From: Ahrensia sp.
GTDB taxonomy: Bacteria; Pseudomonadota; Alphaproteobacteria; Rhizobiales; Rhizobiaceae
Assembly: GCA_003233475.1 (NCBI GenBank)
Contig: QILU01000194.1
Coordinates: 1-5,385, forward strand
Direction of reading: 5' to 3'
DNA: 5,385 nt
The notes beneath the pieces are model-generated. The model searched no databases, had not been told where the DNA came from, and was given only the letters and a program-made list of their open reading frames with translations. The position numbers were made by a program, and so were the translations under genes. This document shows positions 1 through 5,385 of this stretch, piece by piece (within the stretch, counting starts at the first letter, position 1; each line of letters begins with the position of its first letter).

Positions 1-456
1 CTGATTAACAAACCGCCTTTTCCAGTGGCGTTTCTTCGGCCACGGGTCTGGATAGAGAAGGTCAATCTGATCAAGGCAGTTGTCTGGAAGCCAGTCTAAC
101 AATTGCGTGGCATCATCATCGTAAAGCCGCACGTTTTCTAAGTTGCGATCTTGAATTTCTCCCAGCATTTTTGCCATGCCGTTGATAAAAGGTTCAACGC
201 CGATAAAACACGTATCTGGATGATTTTGCGCCTGATGAGCCAGATGTTCACCGCCCCCAAAACCAATTTCCAATTGATGGCGAGAGGCGGAGTTTGCGAA
301 CAATTCTGCGACCGTTGTTGGCTTTTGCTTTGTCGGATCAAGGCGAAGGGTGGGAAGCAGTTCCTCCATGGCGCGGGCTTTGCGGCCATAGAGTTTTTGC
401 CCTTTTCGGCGGCCATAAAAAGATTCCGTTGAACGGGATTTATGCTGATCGCTCAT
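1..456 (-). CDS. trmB: tRNA (guanine-N7-)-methyltransferase, C-terminus cut by window edge
   Basis: TrmB transfers a methyl group from SAM to N7 of G46 in the variable loop of tRNAs, in the cytoplasm. The visible 152 codons are open to base 1, so the C-terminal third or so is outside the window. Seen in the sequence: a basic N-terminus containing FYGRRKG (13-19), the SAM-binding glycine loop EIGFGGGEHL (63-72), GVEP (86-89) whose Glu would hold the SAM ribose, and the family signature YPDPWPKKRHWKRR (135-148) with the catalytic-site Asp at 137. The start is the ATG at 454-456, which gives a normal N-terminus; the upstream Shine-Dalgarno is weak (AACGG). It lies 22 bp downstream of the metK stop with no terminator between, so it is probably co-transcribed with the enzyme that makes its cofactor. 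Family identity is secure. Confidence 0.96.
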   Translation of the reverse strand, partial: MSDQHKSRSTESFYGRRKGQKLYGRKARAMEELLPTLRLDPTKQKPTTVAELFANSASRHQLEIGFGGGEHLAHQAQNHPDTCFIGVEPFINGMAKMLGEIQDRNLENVRLYDDDATQLLDWLPDNCLDQIDLLYPDPWPKKRHWKRRFVNQ

Positions 457-478
457 ATTTTATGCCGTTAGCTTTTTC

Positions 479-1663
479 TTACATCGCGGCTTTTAGCGCA
501 TCCACCAGGTCGGTTTTTTCCCAGGAGAACCCGCCGTCTGCATCAGGCGTGCGGCCGAAATGACCATAGGCAGAAGTGCGGGCATAAATTGGGCGGTTCA
601 ATTGCAGATGTTCACGAATTCCACGCGGCGAGAGATCCATTGTTTCAACGATTGCCCGTTCCAGTGCAGCGTCATCTGCCTGGCCGCCGGTATCAACATA
701 GATTGACAAAGGTTGCGCCACGCCGATGGCGTAGGAAAGCTGAATGGTGCACCAATTGGACAATCCGGCGGCCACAATGTTTTTTGCCAGATAGCGTGAA
801 GCGTAGGCGGCAGAACGGTCTACTTTTGTGGGGTCTTTTCCTGAAAACGCGCCACCTCCATGGGGTGCTGCACCGCCATAGGTATCAACAATAATCTTTC
901 GGCCTGTCAGGCCGGCATCCCCATCCGGCCCGCCAATGACAAAAATACCCGTCGGGTTCACATGCCATACGGTATCATTCGAAATCCAGCCATCCGGCAA
1001 TACATCGCGGATTGTCGGCTCAACCATTTCGCGAATAATTTTTGATGTCTGATCTTCGCTTTTGTGCTGAGTGGACAAAACAATGGAAGTCACCCCAACG
1101 GGTTTACCATCTTTATAGGCGACTGAAATCTGGCTTTTGGAATCCGGGAGCAATTGGTCAAGTTCACCCGATTTGCGCTTTGCGGCCAGAACTTCAAGAA
1201 TTTTATGGCTGTAATAAATCGGGGCAGGCATAAGCGCTTCGGTCTCGCGGCAGGCATAACCGAACATAATGCCCTGGTCGCCAGCACCCTCATCCTTGTT
1301 GTCGCCGCTGTCCACCCCTTGGGCAATGTGGGCGGATTGTCCGTGCAACAGGATTTCAACCTTGGAGTTTTTCCAGTGGAAACCGTCCTGCTCATAGCCG
1401 ATATCTTTGATCGCCGCGCGGGCTGCTTCTTCAATTTCTTCATTTGTAATGGAGTCCGGCCCGCGGGTTTCTCCGGCAATTACCACCCGATTTGTGGTGG
1501 TCAGCGTTTCGGCTGCAACCCGAACCTGCCATGGATCCATCCCGTCTTTTTCTGCACGGGAAAAAAACAAGTCCACCACTTCATCGGAAATGCGGTCGGA
1601 TACTTTATCCGGATGCCCCTCAGAGACGGATTCGGACGTGAAAGTATATTCTTTGCGTGCCAT
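479..1663 (-). CDS. metK: S-adenosylmethionine synthetase (methionine adenosyltransferase)
   Basis: MetK makes SAM from methionine and ATP, releasing phosphate and pyrophosphate; it is an essential cytoplasmic, usually tetrameric, enzyme. The 394-residue product is full length for the family (about 380-400). Seen motifs: SEGHPDK (14-20) with the ATP/triphosphate-site His17 and Asp19, the flexible active-site loop QSAHIAQGV (109-117), signature 1 [12 protein letters not shown] (126-137), and signature 2 GGGAFSGKD (269-277) with the phosphate-binding Lys. The ATG at 1661-1663 is preceded by AGGG with a 7-nt spacer. Upstream lies a 199-bp gap with its own promoter and structured leader (listed separately), so it need not depend on read-through from the XRE gene. 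trmB follows after 22 bp. No missing residues or frame breaks are seen. Confidence 0.98.
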   Translation of the reverse strand: MARKEYTFTSESVSEGHPDKVSDRISDEVVDLFFSRAEKDGMDPWQVRVAAETLTTTNRVVIAGETRGPDSITNEEIEEAARAAIKDIGYEQDGFHWKNSKVEILLHGQSAHIAQGVDSGDNKDEGAGDQGIMFGYACRETEALMPAPIYYSHKILEVLAAKRKSGELDQLLPDSKSQISVAYKDGKPVGVTSIVLSTQHKSEDQTSKIIREMVEPTIRDVLPDGWISNDTVWHVNPTGIFVIGGPDGDAGLTGRKIIVDTYGGAAPHGGGAFSGKDPTKVDRSAAYASRYLAKNIVAAGLSNWCTIQLSYAIGVAQPLSIYVDTGGQADDAALERAIVETMDLSPRGIREHLQLNRPIYARTSAYGHFGRTPDADGGFSWEKTDLVDALKAAM

Positions 1664-1680
1664 ATTAAAGCCCTAGCTTA
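1664..1680 (-). promoter_or_regulatory. metK ribosome binding site in a small hairpin
   Basis: AGGG (1671-1674) lies 7 nt before the metK ATG. It overlaps a small stem, AAGC (1676-1679) with GCTT (1668-1671), leaving TAGG in the loop, so the site is partly looped and partly paired. The stop codon of the upstream 31-codon reading frame (1665-1667) falls inside this spacer, which would allow ribosomes ending there to restart at metK. The RBS is well supported; a role for the hairpin is inference. Confidence 0.6.
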
Positions 1681-1760
1681 GTTGCCCAGTGATGATCTGG
1701 ATGACCTGCATCACGGAAATTGTTTGTGGTGAAGCGCGCAACAAGCAGGGTGCCAAACAC
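1665..1760 (-). CDS. candidate 31-aa leader peptide upstream of metK
   Basis: This short reading frame starts at GTG (1758-1760) and stops with TAA (1665-1667), one base before the metK ATG and in a different frame from it. The peptide begins [10 protein letters not shown] and ends [10 protein letters not shown] purine-rich AGAGAAAG (1764-1771) precedes the GTG, and the frame begins about 12 nt after the predicted transcription start, so it fills almost the whole leader. There is no internal Met codon, so simple methionine attenuation is not suggested; three His codons cluster at residues 20, 23 and 24. The segment AGHPD (18-22) resembles GHPDK of MetK, probably by chance. I do not recognise the peptide. 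It could equally be a chance open frame in a structured RNA leader: 31 codons is short and the start is GTG. The stop-start spacing is the best argument that it is real. Confidence 0.35.
   Translation of the reverse strand: MFGTLLVARFTTNNFRDAGHPDHHWATKLGL
1689..1714 (-). promoter_or_regulatory. metK leader hairpin 2
   Basis: A perfect 6-bp stem, GTGATG (1709-1714) with CATCAC (1689-1694), encloses a 14-nt loop. It ends 15 nt before the AGGG of metK. The loop contains GTCATCC, whose CATC could pair with the 5' arm instead, and CCAG (1697-1700) could pair with CTGG (1686-1689), so alternative folds exist. There is no U-tract, so it is not a terminator. The size and position are reminiscent of small SD-proximal SAM sensors, but the conserved SAM/SAH bases are not seen. 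Confidence 0.45.
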
Positions 1761-1766
1761 GCGCTT
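1732..1766 (-). promoter_or_regulatory. metK leader hairpin 1
   Basis: A perfect 7-bp GC-rich stem, AAGCGCG (1760-1766) with CGCGCTT (1732-1738), encloses a 21-nt loop. A second small stem is possible inside it (GGCA with TGCT around CCC). The stem starts about 6 nt after the predicted transcription start and covers the GTG of the 31-codon frame, so folding would affect access to that start. No U-tract follows, so it is not a terminator. Confidence 0.45.
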
Positions 1767-1778
1767 TCTCTAAAAGAT

Positions 1779-1808
1779 GGAATATGGCGTCTGCCAATGG
1801 TTAGTCAA
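1779..1808 (-). promoter_or_regulatory. sigma-70-type promoter for metK
   Basis: On the minus strand TTGACT (1803-1808) matches the -35 box at five of six positions. It is followed after 17 nt by ATATTC (1780-1785), or after 18 nt by TATTCC (1779-1784), as -10 box. Transcription would start near 1771-1773, giving a leader of about 108 nt before metK. It lies 55 bp downstream of the XRE stop. The -35 is strong and the -10 is moderate. Confidence 0.55.
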
Positions 1809-1821
1809 GCAAAACTGTAGG

Positions 1822-1843
1822 CATATGTATTTTTCTTTATATG
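1822..1843. repeat. AT-rich inverted repeat upstream of the metK promoter
   Basis: CATAT (1822-1826) and ATATG (1839-1843) form a 5-bp inverted repeat around a 12-bp AT-rich centre. It ends 13 bp upstream of the -35 box, between the XRE stop and the metK promoter. It could be an UP-like element or a protein site, or it could be chance in AT-rich DNA. Confidence 0.2.
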
Positions 1844-1862
1844 ACGATGCAAAAGGCTGCGG

Positions 1863-2291
1863 TCAGGCGTCCTCATCCGCACCCGTTTCATTCGCCAATG
1901 TTCGAACCAGATCAATAATTTTTCGCCGAATTGCCGGATTGGTTATGCGCACAAAAGCACGGTTTAACTGAATCCCCTCCGGACTGGAAAGAAAATCCAC
2001 CACGTAGGATGTGGAACTGGCTTCGGCCATACCACTCACCACCGAACCCGCCGGCAGGGGGGCATCTTCAAAGAAAAAGGATACCGGGACTTTAAGCGCA
2101 GAAGAAATTTGCTGCATGCGGCTGGCACCAATGCGATTGGTACCTTTTTCATATTTTTGAATTTGCTGAAAGGTAATTCCCAAAGCGTTGCCCAGTTTTT
2201 CCTGGCTCATGCCCTGCATCGTACGCCTCAGGCGCACCCGGCTGCCGACATGAATATCAATGGGATTGGGAGTTTTCTTAGCTTCCGCCAT
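1863..2291 (-). CDS. XRE/Cro-family helix-turn-helix regulator next to metK
   Basis: This is a 142-residue DNA-binding protein. Residues 17-72 form a Cro/C1-type HTH: SRVRLRRTMQGMSQEKLG gives the first helices, and ITFQQIQKYEKGTNRI (39-54) the recognition helix and following turn. The C-terminal part (about 96-134, YVVDFLSSPEGIQLNRAF…IRRKIIDLVRTLA) looks helical and may mediate dimerisation. From family knowledge, alphaproteobacteria commonly carry such a gene between lnt and metK. In Sinorhizobium the acid-inducible regulator PhrR is described beside actA, an lnt homologue, so this may be its counterpart; I do not assign the name. The ATG at 2289-2291 gives the usual N-terminus but has only a weak, distant GGGA as ribosome site. 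A terminator lies upstream of it and a tandem direct repeat just before its start, suggesting its own control, perhaps by itself. Its targets are unknown; metK is the obvious candidate by position. Confidence 0.9.
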   Translation of the reverse strand: MAEAKKTPNPIDIHVGSRVRLRRTMQGMSQEKLGNALGITFQQIQKYEKGTNRIGASRMQQISSALKVPVSFFFEDAPLPAGSVVSGMAEASSTSYVVDFLSSPEGIQLNRAFVRITNPAIRRKIIDLVRTLANETGADEDA

Positions 2292-2305
2292 GGTTGGTTT
2301 GTCCC

Positions 2306-2329
2306 AGTGTGGTTGTTCAAGTGTGGTTG
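2306..2329 (-). repeat. tandem 10-bp direct repeat upstream of the XRE gene
   Basis: CAACCACACT occurs twice on the minus strand, at 2320-2329 and 2306-2315, with a 14-bp period. A partial copy (CAACC) continues at about 2292-2296 directly before the ATG. The repeats fill the 5' flank of the regulator gene. They could be binding half-sites for the regulator itself. I see no convincing -35/-10 pair in this stretch, so the promoter of the gene is not located. Confidence 0.5.
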
Positions 2330-2338
2330 ATCCGATGT

Positions 2339-2378
2339 AAAAGTTGTTTCACGAATCGGCGATTCGCGAAGCTACAAC
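2339..2378 (-). terminator. Rho-independent terminator overlapping the lnt stop codon
   Basis: On the minus strand TTCGCGAATC (2361-2370) pairs with GATTCGTGAA (2348-2357) around a 3-nt GCC loop, with one G·U pair. A further 5 bp, GTTGT (2374-2378) with ACAAC (2343-2347), extends the stem beyond a 3-nt bulge. TTTT (2339-2342) follows directly. The lower arm contains the last Leu codon and TAG stop of lnt (2372-2374). The stem is strong but the T-run is short, so termination may be partial. The stem also holds two GANTC sites (2353-2357 and 2361-2365). Confidence 0.65.
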
Positions 2379-4009
2379 CTCTTGGTGTTAGTAAGCTCAA
2401 CACCTACCAAAATGATGAACAGGAAGCAAACAAAAATCAAAACTGGAAAATTGCCAAAAATGCTGAACAAGGTTCGAGGCCCGGCCACGGGGAGCTTTGA
2501 ATCCACCACCCCGCGCTGCCCCAGTGCCAGGCTTTCGCGGATACGTCCGTTGGCATCAACCACCATAGAAATTCCACTGTTGGCGGCACGCACCACGGGA
2601 AGGCCCTCCTCCACCGCACGAACCTGAACCTGCTGGGCATGCTGGTAAGGCCCGGCACTCATGCCAAACCACGCATCATTGGTAAGATTTACAATCCATT
2701 GCGGTCGCTCAGATTCAGCCGAATCCTCCGGGACCACCTTGCCGGAAAAAATAACCTCATAACAAATTAAGGGCAGAAAGGGGGGCGCGGATTTAAGGGC
2801 AACAGGTTTACGAATATTACCACGAGCAAAGCCACCGCGCAGGCCGGTCAATTGTGCGATACCCAGGTTTTCCAACGTATTCTGGAACGGCAAAAACTCA
2901 CCAAAAGGCACCAACCGGGTTTTGTCTCTGGCCTCAATGATTTCCCCATTTCCGTCAATAACAAACAGTGAATTAAAAATTTTTCGCTGCCCGTCAGAGC
3001 CAGCGCTGGCTTTTTCCAACCGCATTGCCCCGGTAATAAGGGTGGTTGTGGGGGGCAAAAGATTTGCAATCGCCGCAAGTTGGTCGCGACGCTCGGTCAA
3101 TATGAAAGGAAAGGCAGATTCCGGCCAGATGATATGGGTAAAAGCACCAACAGAGGATGCCTCAGGCCCTTTGTTGGCATTTGACAAATCCAGATAACGG
3201 GCCATGATTTCGGCCTCATTTTCCGGCTGCCATTTTTCTGATTGATTTATGGCAGGCTGGACAATGCGAATATTTACCCCCGCCACGGTGGCGTTAGTAG
3301 CAACGCTAAGGGCATAAAACCCGTAACCGACATGGGCAAGTACCAACACAACAGGCAGGACAATCAGTTTGCGGTTTTCCGCCAGCGCAACACCAAAACC
3401 GGCCGCTACAAGCACGGTAAAAAACGCCATGCCGTATAATCCAAACAGGGCGGAGCTTTGCATAAATAACGCCGTCGGCATGGCGCCATAACCGATATTG
3501 TTCCAGGGCAGCCCGGTTAGAACCGTGCCGCGTATCCACTCAAAAATGGCAAAAGTGCACGCCAGCGCCACAATCCTTAACCATCCGTGGCGTTTGCCAC
3601 TGCTCCCCCAGGCCAGCCGTGCAACAGCCGTGGCACCGCCCCAAAACAAAGCCAGCCCCGCAGGCAGGGCCAAAACCGCCACGGGCAGTAAATAAATAAA
3701 CTCGTCCGCGTCCACCAAAAACGCTTTTCCCACCCACCAAAAGCTTGCAAGAAAATATCCAAAACCAAAAAACCAACCGGTTTTGAAGGCAGGCCAAAAG
3801 CGGCGAATAAAATTGTTTGAACCCGCAGGCGCCACCGCGCCATCAAGCAGCCAGACCAAAACAGGAAAAGTAACCAGTAACACGGGGGAAAAATAATACG
3901 GTGGCAAAGACAGGGCGGAAACCGCCCCCGCAACCACAGCCAACAGGGCTGCACGCCACGTTTCCAGCACAATGATACGTTCAACAATGTGGGTCTGCAA
4001 AGCGCTCAA
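2372..4009 (-). CDS. lnt: apolipoprotein N-acyltransferase
   Basis: Lnt adds the third acyl chain to the N-terminal Cys of lipoproteins in the inner membrane, the last step of lipoprotein maturation. The 545-residue product has about seven hydrophobic segments in residues 17-235 and another near 518-538, flanking a periplasmic nitrilase-type domain (about 245-505). The catalytic triad is visible: Glu297 in IWPESAF, Lys363 in RDKTRLVPFGEF, and Cys416 in PLICYEV. GEFLPF (370-375) and NLTNDAWFG (441-449) are also family motifs. The most upstream usable start is TTG (4007-4009), with only a weak GGA before it. A second TTG at codon 4 or GTG at codon 14 cannot be excluded, but the segment from WRAALLAVVAG onward must be included. 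It begins 101 bp after the ABC ATPase and ends in a terminator. The homologue ActA is tied to acid tolerance in Sinorhizobium. Confidence 0.96.
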   Translation of the reverse strand: MSALQTHIVERIIVLETWRAALLAVVAGAVSALSLPPYYFSPVLLVTFPVLVWLLDGAVAPAGSNNFIRRFWPAFKTGWFFGFGYFLASFWWVGKAFLVDADEFIYLLPVAVLALPAGLALFWGGATAVARLAWGSSGKRHGWLRIVALACTFAIFEWIRGTVLTGLPWNNIGYGAMPTALFMQSSALFGLYGMAFFTVLVAAGFGVALAENRKLIVLPVVLVLAHVGYGFYALSVATNATVAGVNIRIVQPAINQSEKWQPENEAEIMARYLDLSNANKGPEASSVGAFTHIIWPESAFPFILTERRDQLAAIANLLPPTTTLITGAMRLEKASAGSDGQRKIFNSLFVIDGNGEIIEARDKTRLVPFGEFLPFQNTLENLGIAQLTGLRGGFARGNIRKPVALKSAPPFLPLICYEVIFSGKVVPEDSAESERPQWIVNLTNDAWFGMSAGPYQHAQQVQVRAVEEGLPVVRAANSGISMVVDANGRIRESLALGQRGVVDSKLPVAGPRTLFSIFGNFPVLIFVCFLFIILVGVELTNTKRL

Positions 4010-4022
4010 ACAAATGTCCGAA

Positions 4023-4039
4023 TCAAAGGGCCTCTTTGA
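4023..4039. repeat. inverted repeat just upstream of lnt
   Basis: TCAAAG (4023-4028) and CTTTGA (4034-4039) form a perfect 6-bp inverted repeat around 5 bp. It lies 13 bp before the lnt TTG. In RNA it would be a hairpin whose loop holds part of the only SD-like GAGG. No T-run follows, so it is not a terminator. It could be an operator or a translational control hairpin, or chance. Confidence 0.35.
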
Positions 4040-4045
4040 CCAACA

Positions 4046-4074
4046 GAAATGCGTGAAGGAGGAGACGGCGTCAA
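4046..4074 (-). promoter_or_regulatory. weak possible promoter for lnt
   Basis: TTGACG (4069-4074) is a good -35 match and stands 17 nt before CATTTC (4046-4051), which is a poor -10. It is the best candidate I can find in the 101-bp gap upstream of lnt. Read-through from the ABC gene is an equally good explanation, since I see no terminator in this gap. Confidence 0.22.
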
Positions 4075-4110
4075 TGGCAGTGACGGTGTTTGGGGGCCGT
4101 TTGACAGTAA

Positions 4111-5385
4111 TTAAGCTGCCGCTTCGTTTTCATCACTAACCCCTGCCATCAGCAGGCCCAGTTCCTTTTCACTGGTATCCGGCGAGCGTTCGCCGACAAT
4201 TTTCCCGTCAAACATCACCAGTATTCTGTCTGACAGCGAGCGTATTTCATCCAGCTCTACAGAAACGAGCAAAACCGCCTTCCCCGCATCGCGCATTTCA
4301 ATAATGCGTTTATGGATAAATTCAATCGCCCCCACATCCACCCCGCGGGTGGGTTGGCCAATTAGTAAAACAACCGGATCACGCTCCATTTCCCGGGCCA
4401 GCACAATTTTTTGTTGGTTGCCGCCTGAAAAATTGGCGGTTTTTAACTGGGGGTTTGGAGGGCGGATATCGTATTTTTCAATTTTTTCCCTGGCATCTTC
4501 CAACATCGCACCCATTTGCAAAAATGGGCCGGAAACAAATTTGTCATCCCCGTGATAGCCAAGAACATTGTTTTCTCGCTCCTCAAACGGCAGAACCAGC
4601 CCTTCGTGGTGGCGATCTTCCGGAACATGGGCCAGCCCCCGTTTACGCAACAAAGCGGGGTCGGCTTCCAGCGGTTTGCCATCCAGGGTAATGGAGCCGG
4701 ATCGAACCTTTCGCATTCCTGCAATGGCCTGTATCAATTCGGATTGTCCGTTTCCCGCCACCCCGGCAATGCCGACAATTTCCCCGGCACGAATGGTGAG
4801 TGAAACGTTTCTAACCATATCAACCCCGCGGCTGTCACGCACGGTAATATTTTCCACGTCTAATTTCACTTCACCCGGGTTGGCATCACCCTTATCCACC
4901 TGCAACAGCACGGAACGACCGACCATAAGTTCCGCCAATTCCTGCGGGTCGGTTTTGGACGTTTGGCGGGTTGCCACCATTTCACCGCGGCGCATGACAG
5001 AAACCTCGTCGGTTATCGCCATGATCTCCCGTAGTTTGTGGGTGATCAGCAGGATGGTTTTTCCCTGGGCTTTGAGTTGTTCCAATATGCGAAACAGATG
5101 GTCAGCTTCGGCCGGAGTTAACACCCCGGTTGGTTCATCAAGTATGAGAACGTCGGCTTTTCGGTATAATGCTTTTAGAATTTCCACCCGCTGTTGCAGG
5201 CCAACCGGTAAATCCTGGATCAAAGCATCCGGATCAACTTTCAACCCATACTCTTCCTCCAGCCGTATCAGTTCCTTGCGGGCCCTATCCATGGCATTGT
5301 TGAGAATATTGCCCCCTTCAACGCCCAAAATAATATTTTCAAGCACGGTAAAATTATCCACCAGCATGAAATGTTGATGCACCAT
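4111..5385 (-). CDS. double-domain ABC transporter ATPase, BmpA-linked nucleoside/sugar type, N-terminus cut
   Basis: This is the energising subunit of an importer of the family that includes YufO/NupA and RbsA/MglA, with two fused ATPase domains on the cytoplasmic face. The 424 visible residues run into the window edge at MVHQHFMLV, the Q-loop region, so the first Walker A is outside and the Met at the edge is internal. Domain 1 shows signature LPVGLQQRVEILKAL (59-73), Walker B VLILDEPT (79-86) and H-loop ITHKL (114-118). Domain 2 shows Walker A GVAGNGQS (208-215) with Gln in place of Lys, PEDRHHEGL (255-263), signature FSGGNQQK (319-326), and Walker B VLLIGQPT (339-346) with Gln for the catalytic Glu. 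Such a degenerate second domain is usual for this family. The strong resemblance is to the BmpA-type branch (purine nucleoside uptake), but substrate is not provable here. No permease gene follows: lnt is next, so permeases must lie upstream or elsewhere. Confidence 0.93.
   Translation of the reverse strand: MVHQHFMLVDNFTVLENIILGVEGGNILNNAMDRARKELIRLEEEYGLKVDPDALIQDLPVGLQQRVEILKALYRKADVLILDEPTGVLTPAEADHLFRILEQLKAQGKTILLITHKLREIMAITDEVSVMRRGEMVATRQTSKTDPQELAELMVGRSVLLQVDKGDANPGEVKLDVENITVRDSRGVDMVRNVSLTIRAGEIVGIAGVAGNGQSELIQAIAGMRKVRSGSITLDGKPLEADPALLRKRGLAHVPEDRHHEGLVLPFEERENNVLGYHGDDKFVSGPFLQMGAMLEDAREKIEKYDIRPPNPQLKTANFSGGNQQKIVLAREMERDPVVLLIGQPTRGVDVGAIEFIHKRIIEMRDAGKAVLLVSVELDEIRSLSDRILVMFDGKIVGERSPDTSEKELGLLMAGVSDENEAAA

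Noticed and set aside
1154..1681. Plus-strand open frame (175 codons) opposite metK
   Set aside because: It is the antisense shadow of metK with no recognisable domain.
1685..1714. H-type pseudoknot between the hairpin 2 loop (TCCA, 1698-1701) and TGGG (1685-1688)
   Set aside because: The pairing would leave no nucleotides to cross the 6-bp stem, so it is sterically unlikely; alternative pairing with the SD is only about 3 bp.
1665..1766. SAM-II or SAM/SAH riboswitch in the metK leader
   Set aside because: The position is right and hairpins exist, but the conserved bases of either class are not seen, so I do not name it as either.
1809..1862. Terminator between the XRE gene and metK
   Set aside because: No GC-rich stem followed by a T-run is seen on the minus strand. 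Partial read-through into metK is therefore possible.
4318..4762. Degenerate second ATPase domain (Gln in Walker A, GQPT in Walker B) as a loss of function
   Set aside because: Members of this double-ATPase family normally carry one degenerate site, so this is expected rather than a defect.
4568..5377. Long plus-strand open frame (269 codons) opposite the ABC ATPase
   Set aside because: It is antisense to a clearly conserved ATPase. Its Ser/Arg-rich translation shows no recognisable motif, and it is explained by the codon bias of the real gene.
5383..5385. ATG at the window edge as the true start of the ABC ATPase
   Set aside because: The protein would lack the first Walker A and start in the Q-loop region, so the Met is internal and the gene continues outside the window.

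Overview
This window looks like a core chromosomal segment of an alphaproteobacterium. The reasons are the gene order lnt – XRE regulator – metK – trmB, the alphaproteobacterial form of the regulator (HVGSRVRLRR…GMSQEKLG…FQQIQKYEKG), and moderate GC, judged by eye at about 50%. I cannot name the genus. All supported genes lie on the minus strand, so transcription runs from 5385 towards 1.

In transcription order, the window opens inside a BmpA-family-associated (nucleoside/sugar type) double ABC ATPase (4111-5385), which is cut at its N-terminus by the window edge. After a 101-bp gap comes lnt, apolipoprotein N-acyltransferase (2372-4009), which appears to use a TTG start. Its last codons and stop lie inside a strong hairpin followed by TTTT (2339-2378), a good candidate intrinsic terminator. 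Next is a 142-aa XRE/Cro-type regulator (1863-2291), preceded by two copies of a 10-bp direct repeat spaced 14 bp apart. A 199-bp gap separates it from metK, S-adenosylmethionine synthetase (479-1663). TrmB, tRNA (guanine-N7) methyltransferase (1-456, truncated at its C-terminus), follows 22 bp after metK. MetK makes SAM and TrmB uses it, so the last two genes form a sensible co-transcribed pair. The regulator sits where it could control itself and metK.

The most interesting stretch is the metK leader (about 1664-1810). It has a recognisable promoter (TTGACT, 17-18 bp, ATATTC/TATTCC) and then about 108 nt of RNA with two clear hairpins and a Shine-Dalgarno sequence in the loop of a third small one. 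The same stretch contains an uninterrupted 31-codon reading frame. It starts with GTG just after a purine-rich site and stops one base before the metK ATG. The leader does not match the SAM-II or SAM/SAH riboswitch cores that I know. It is therefore a candidate for an undescribed cis-regulatory element or leader peptide controlling SAM synthesis. This is an inference; comparative alignment would decide it.

The remaining coding content is ordinary housekeeping. I see no mobile elements, CRISPR arrays, tRNA or rRNA genes.
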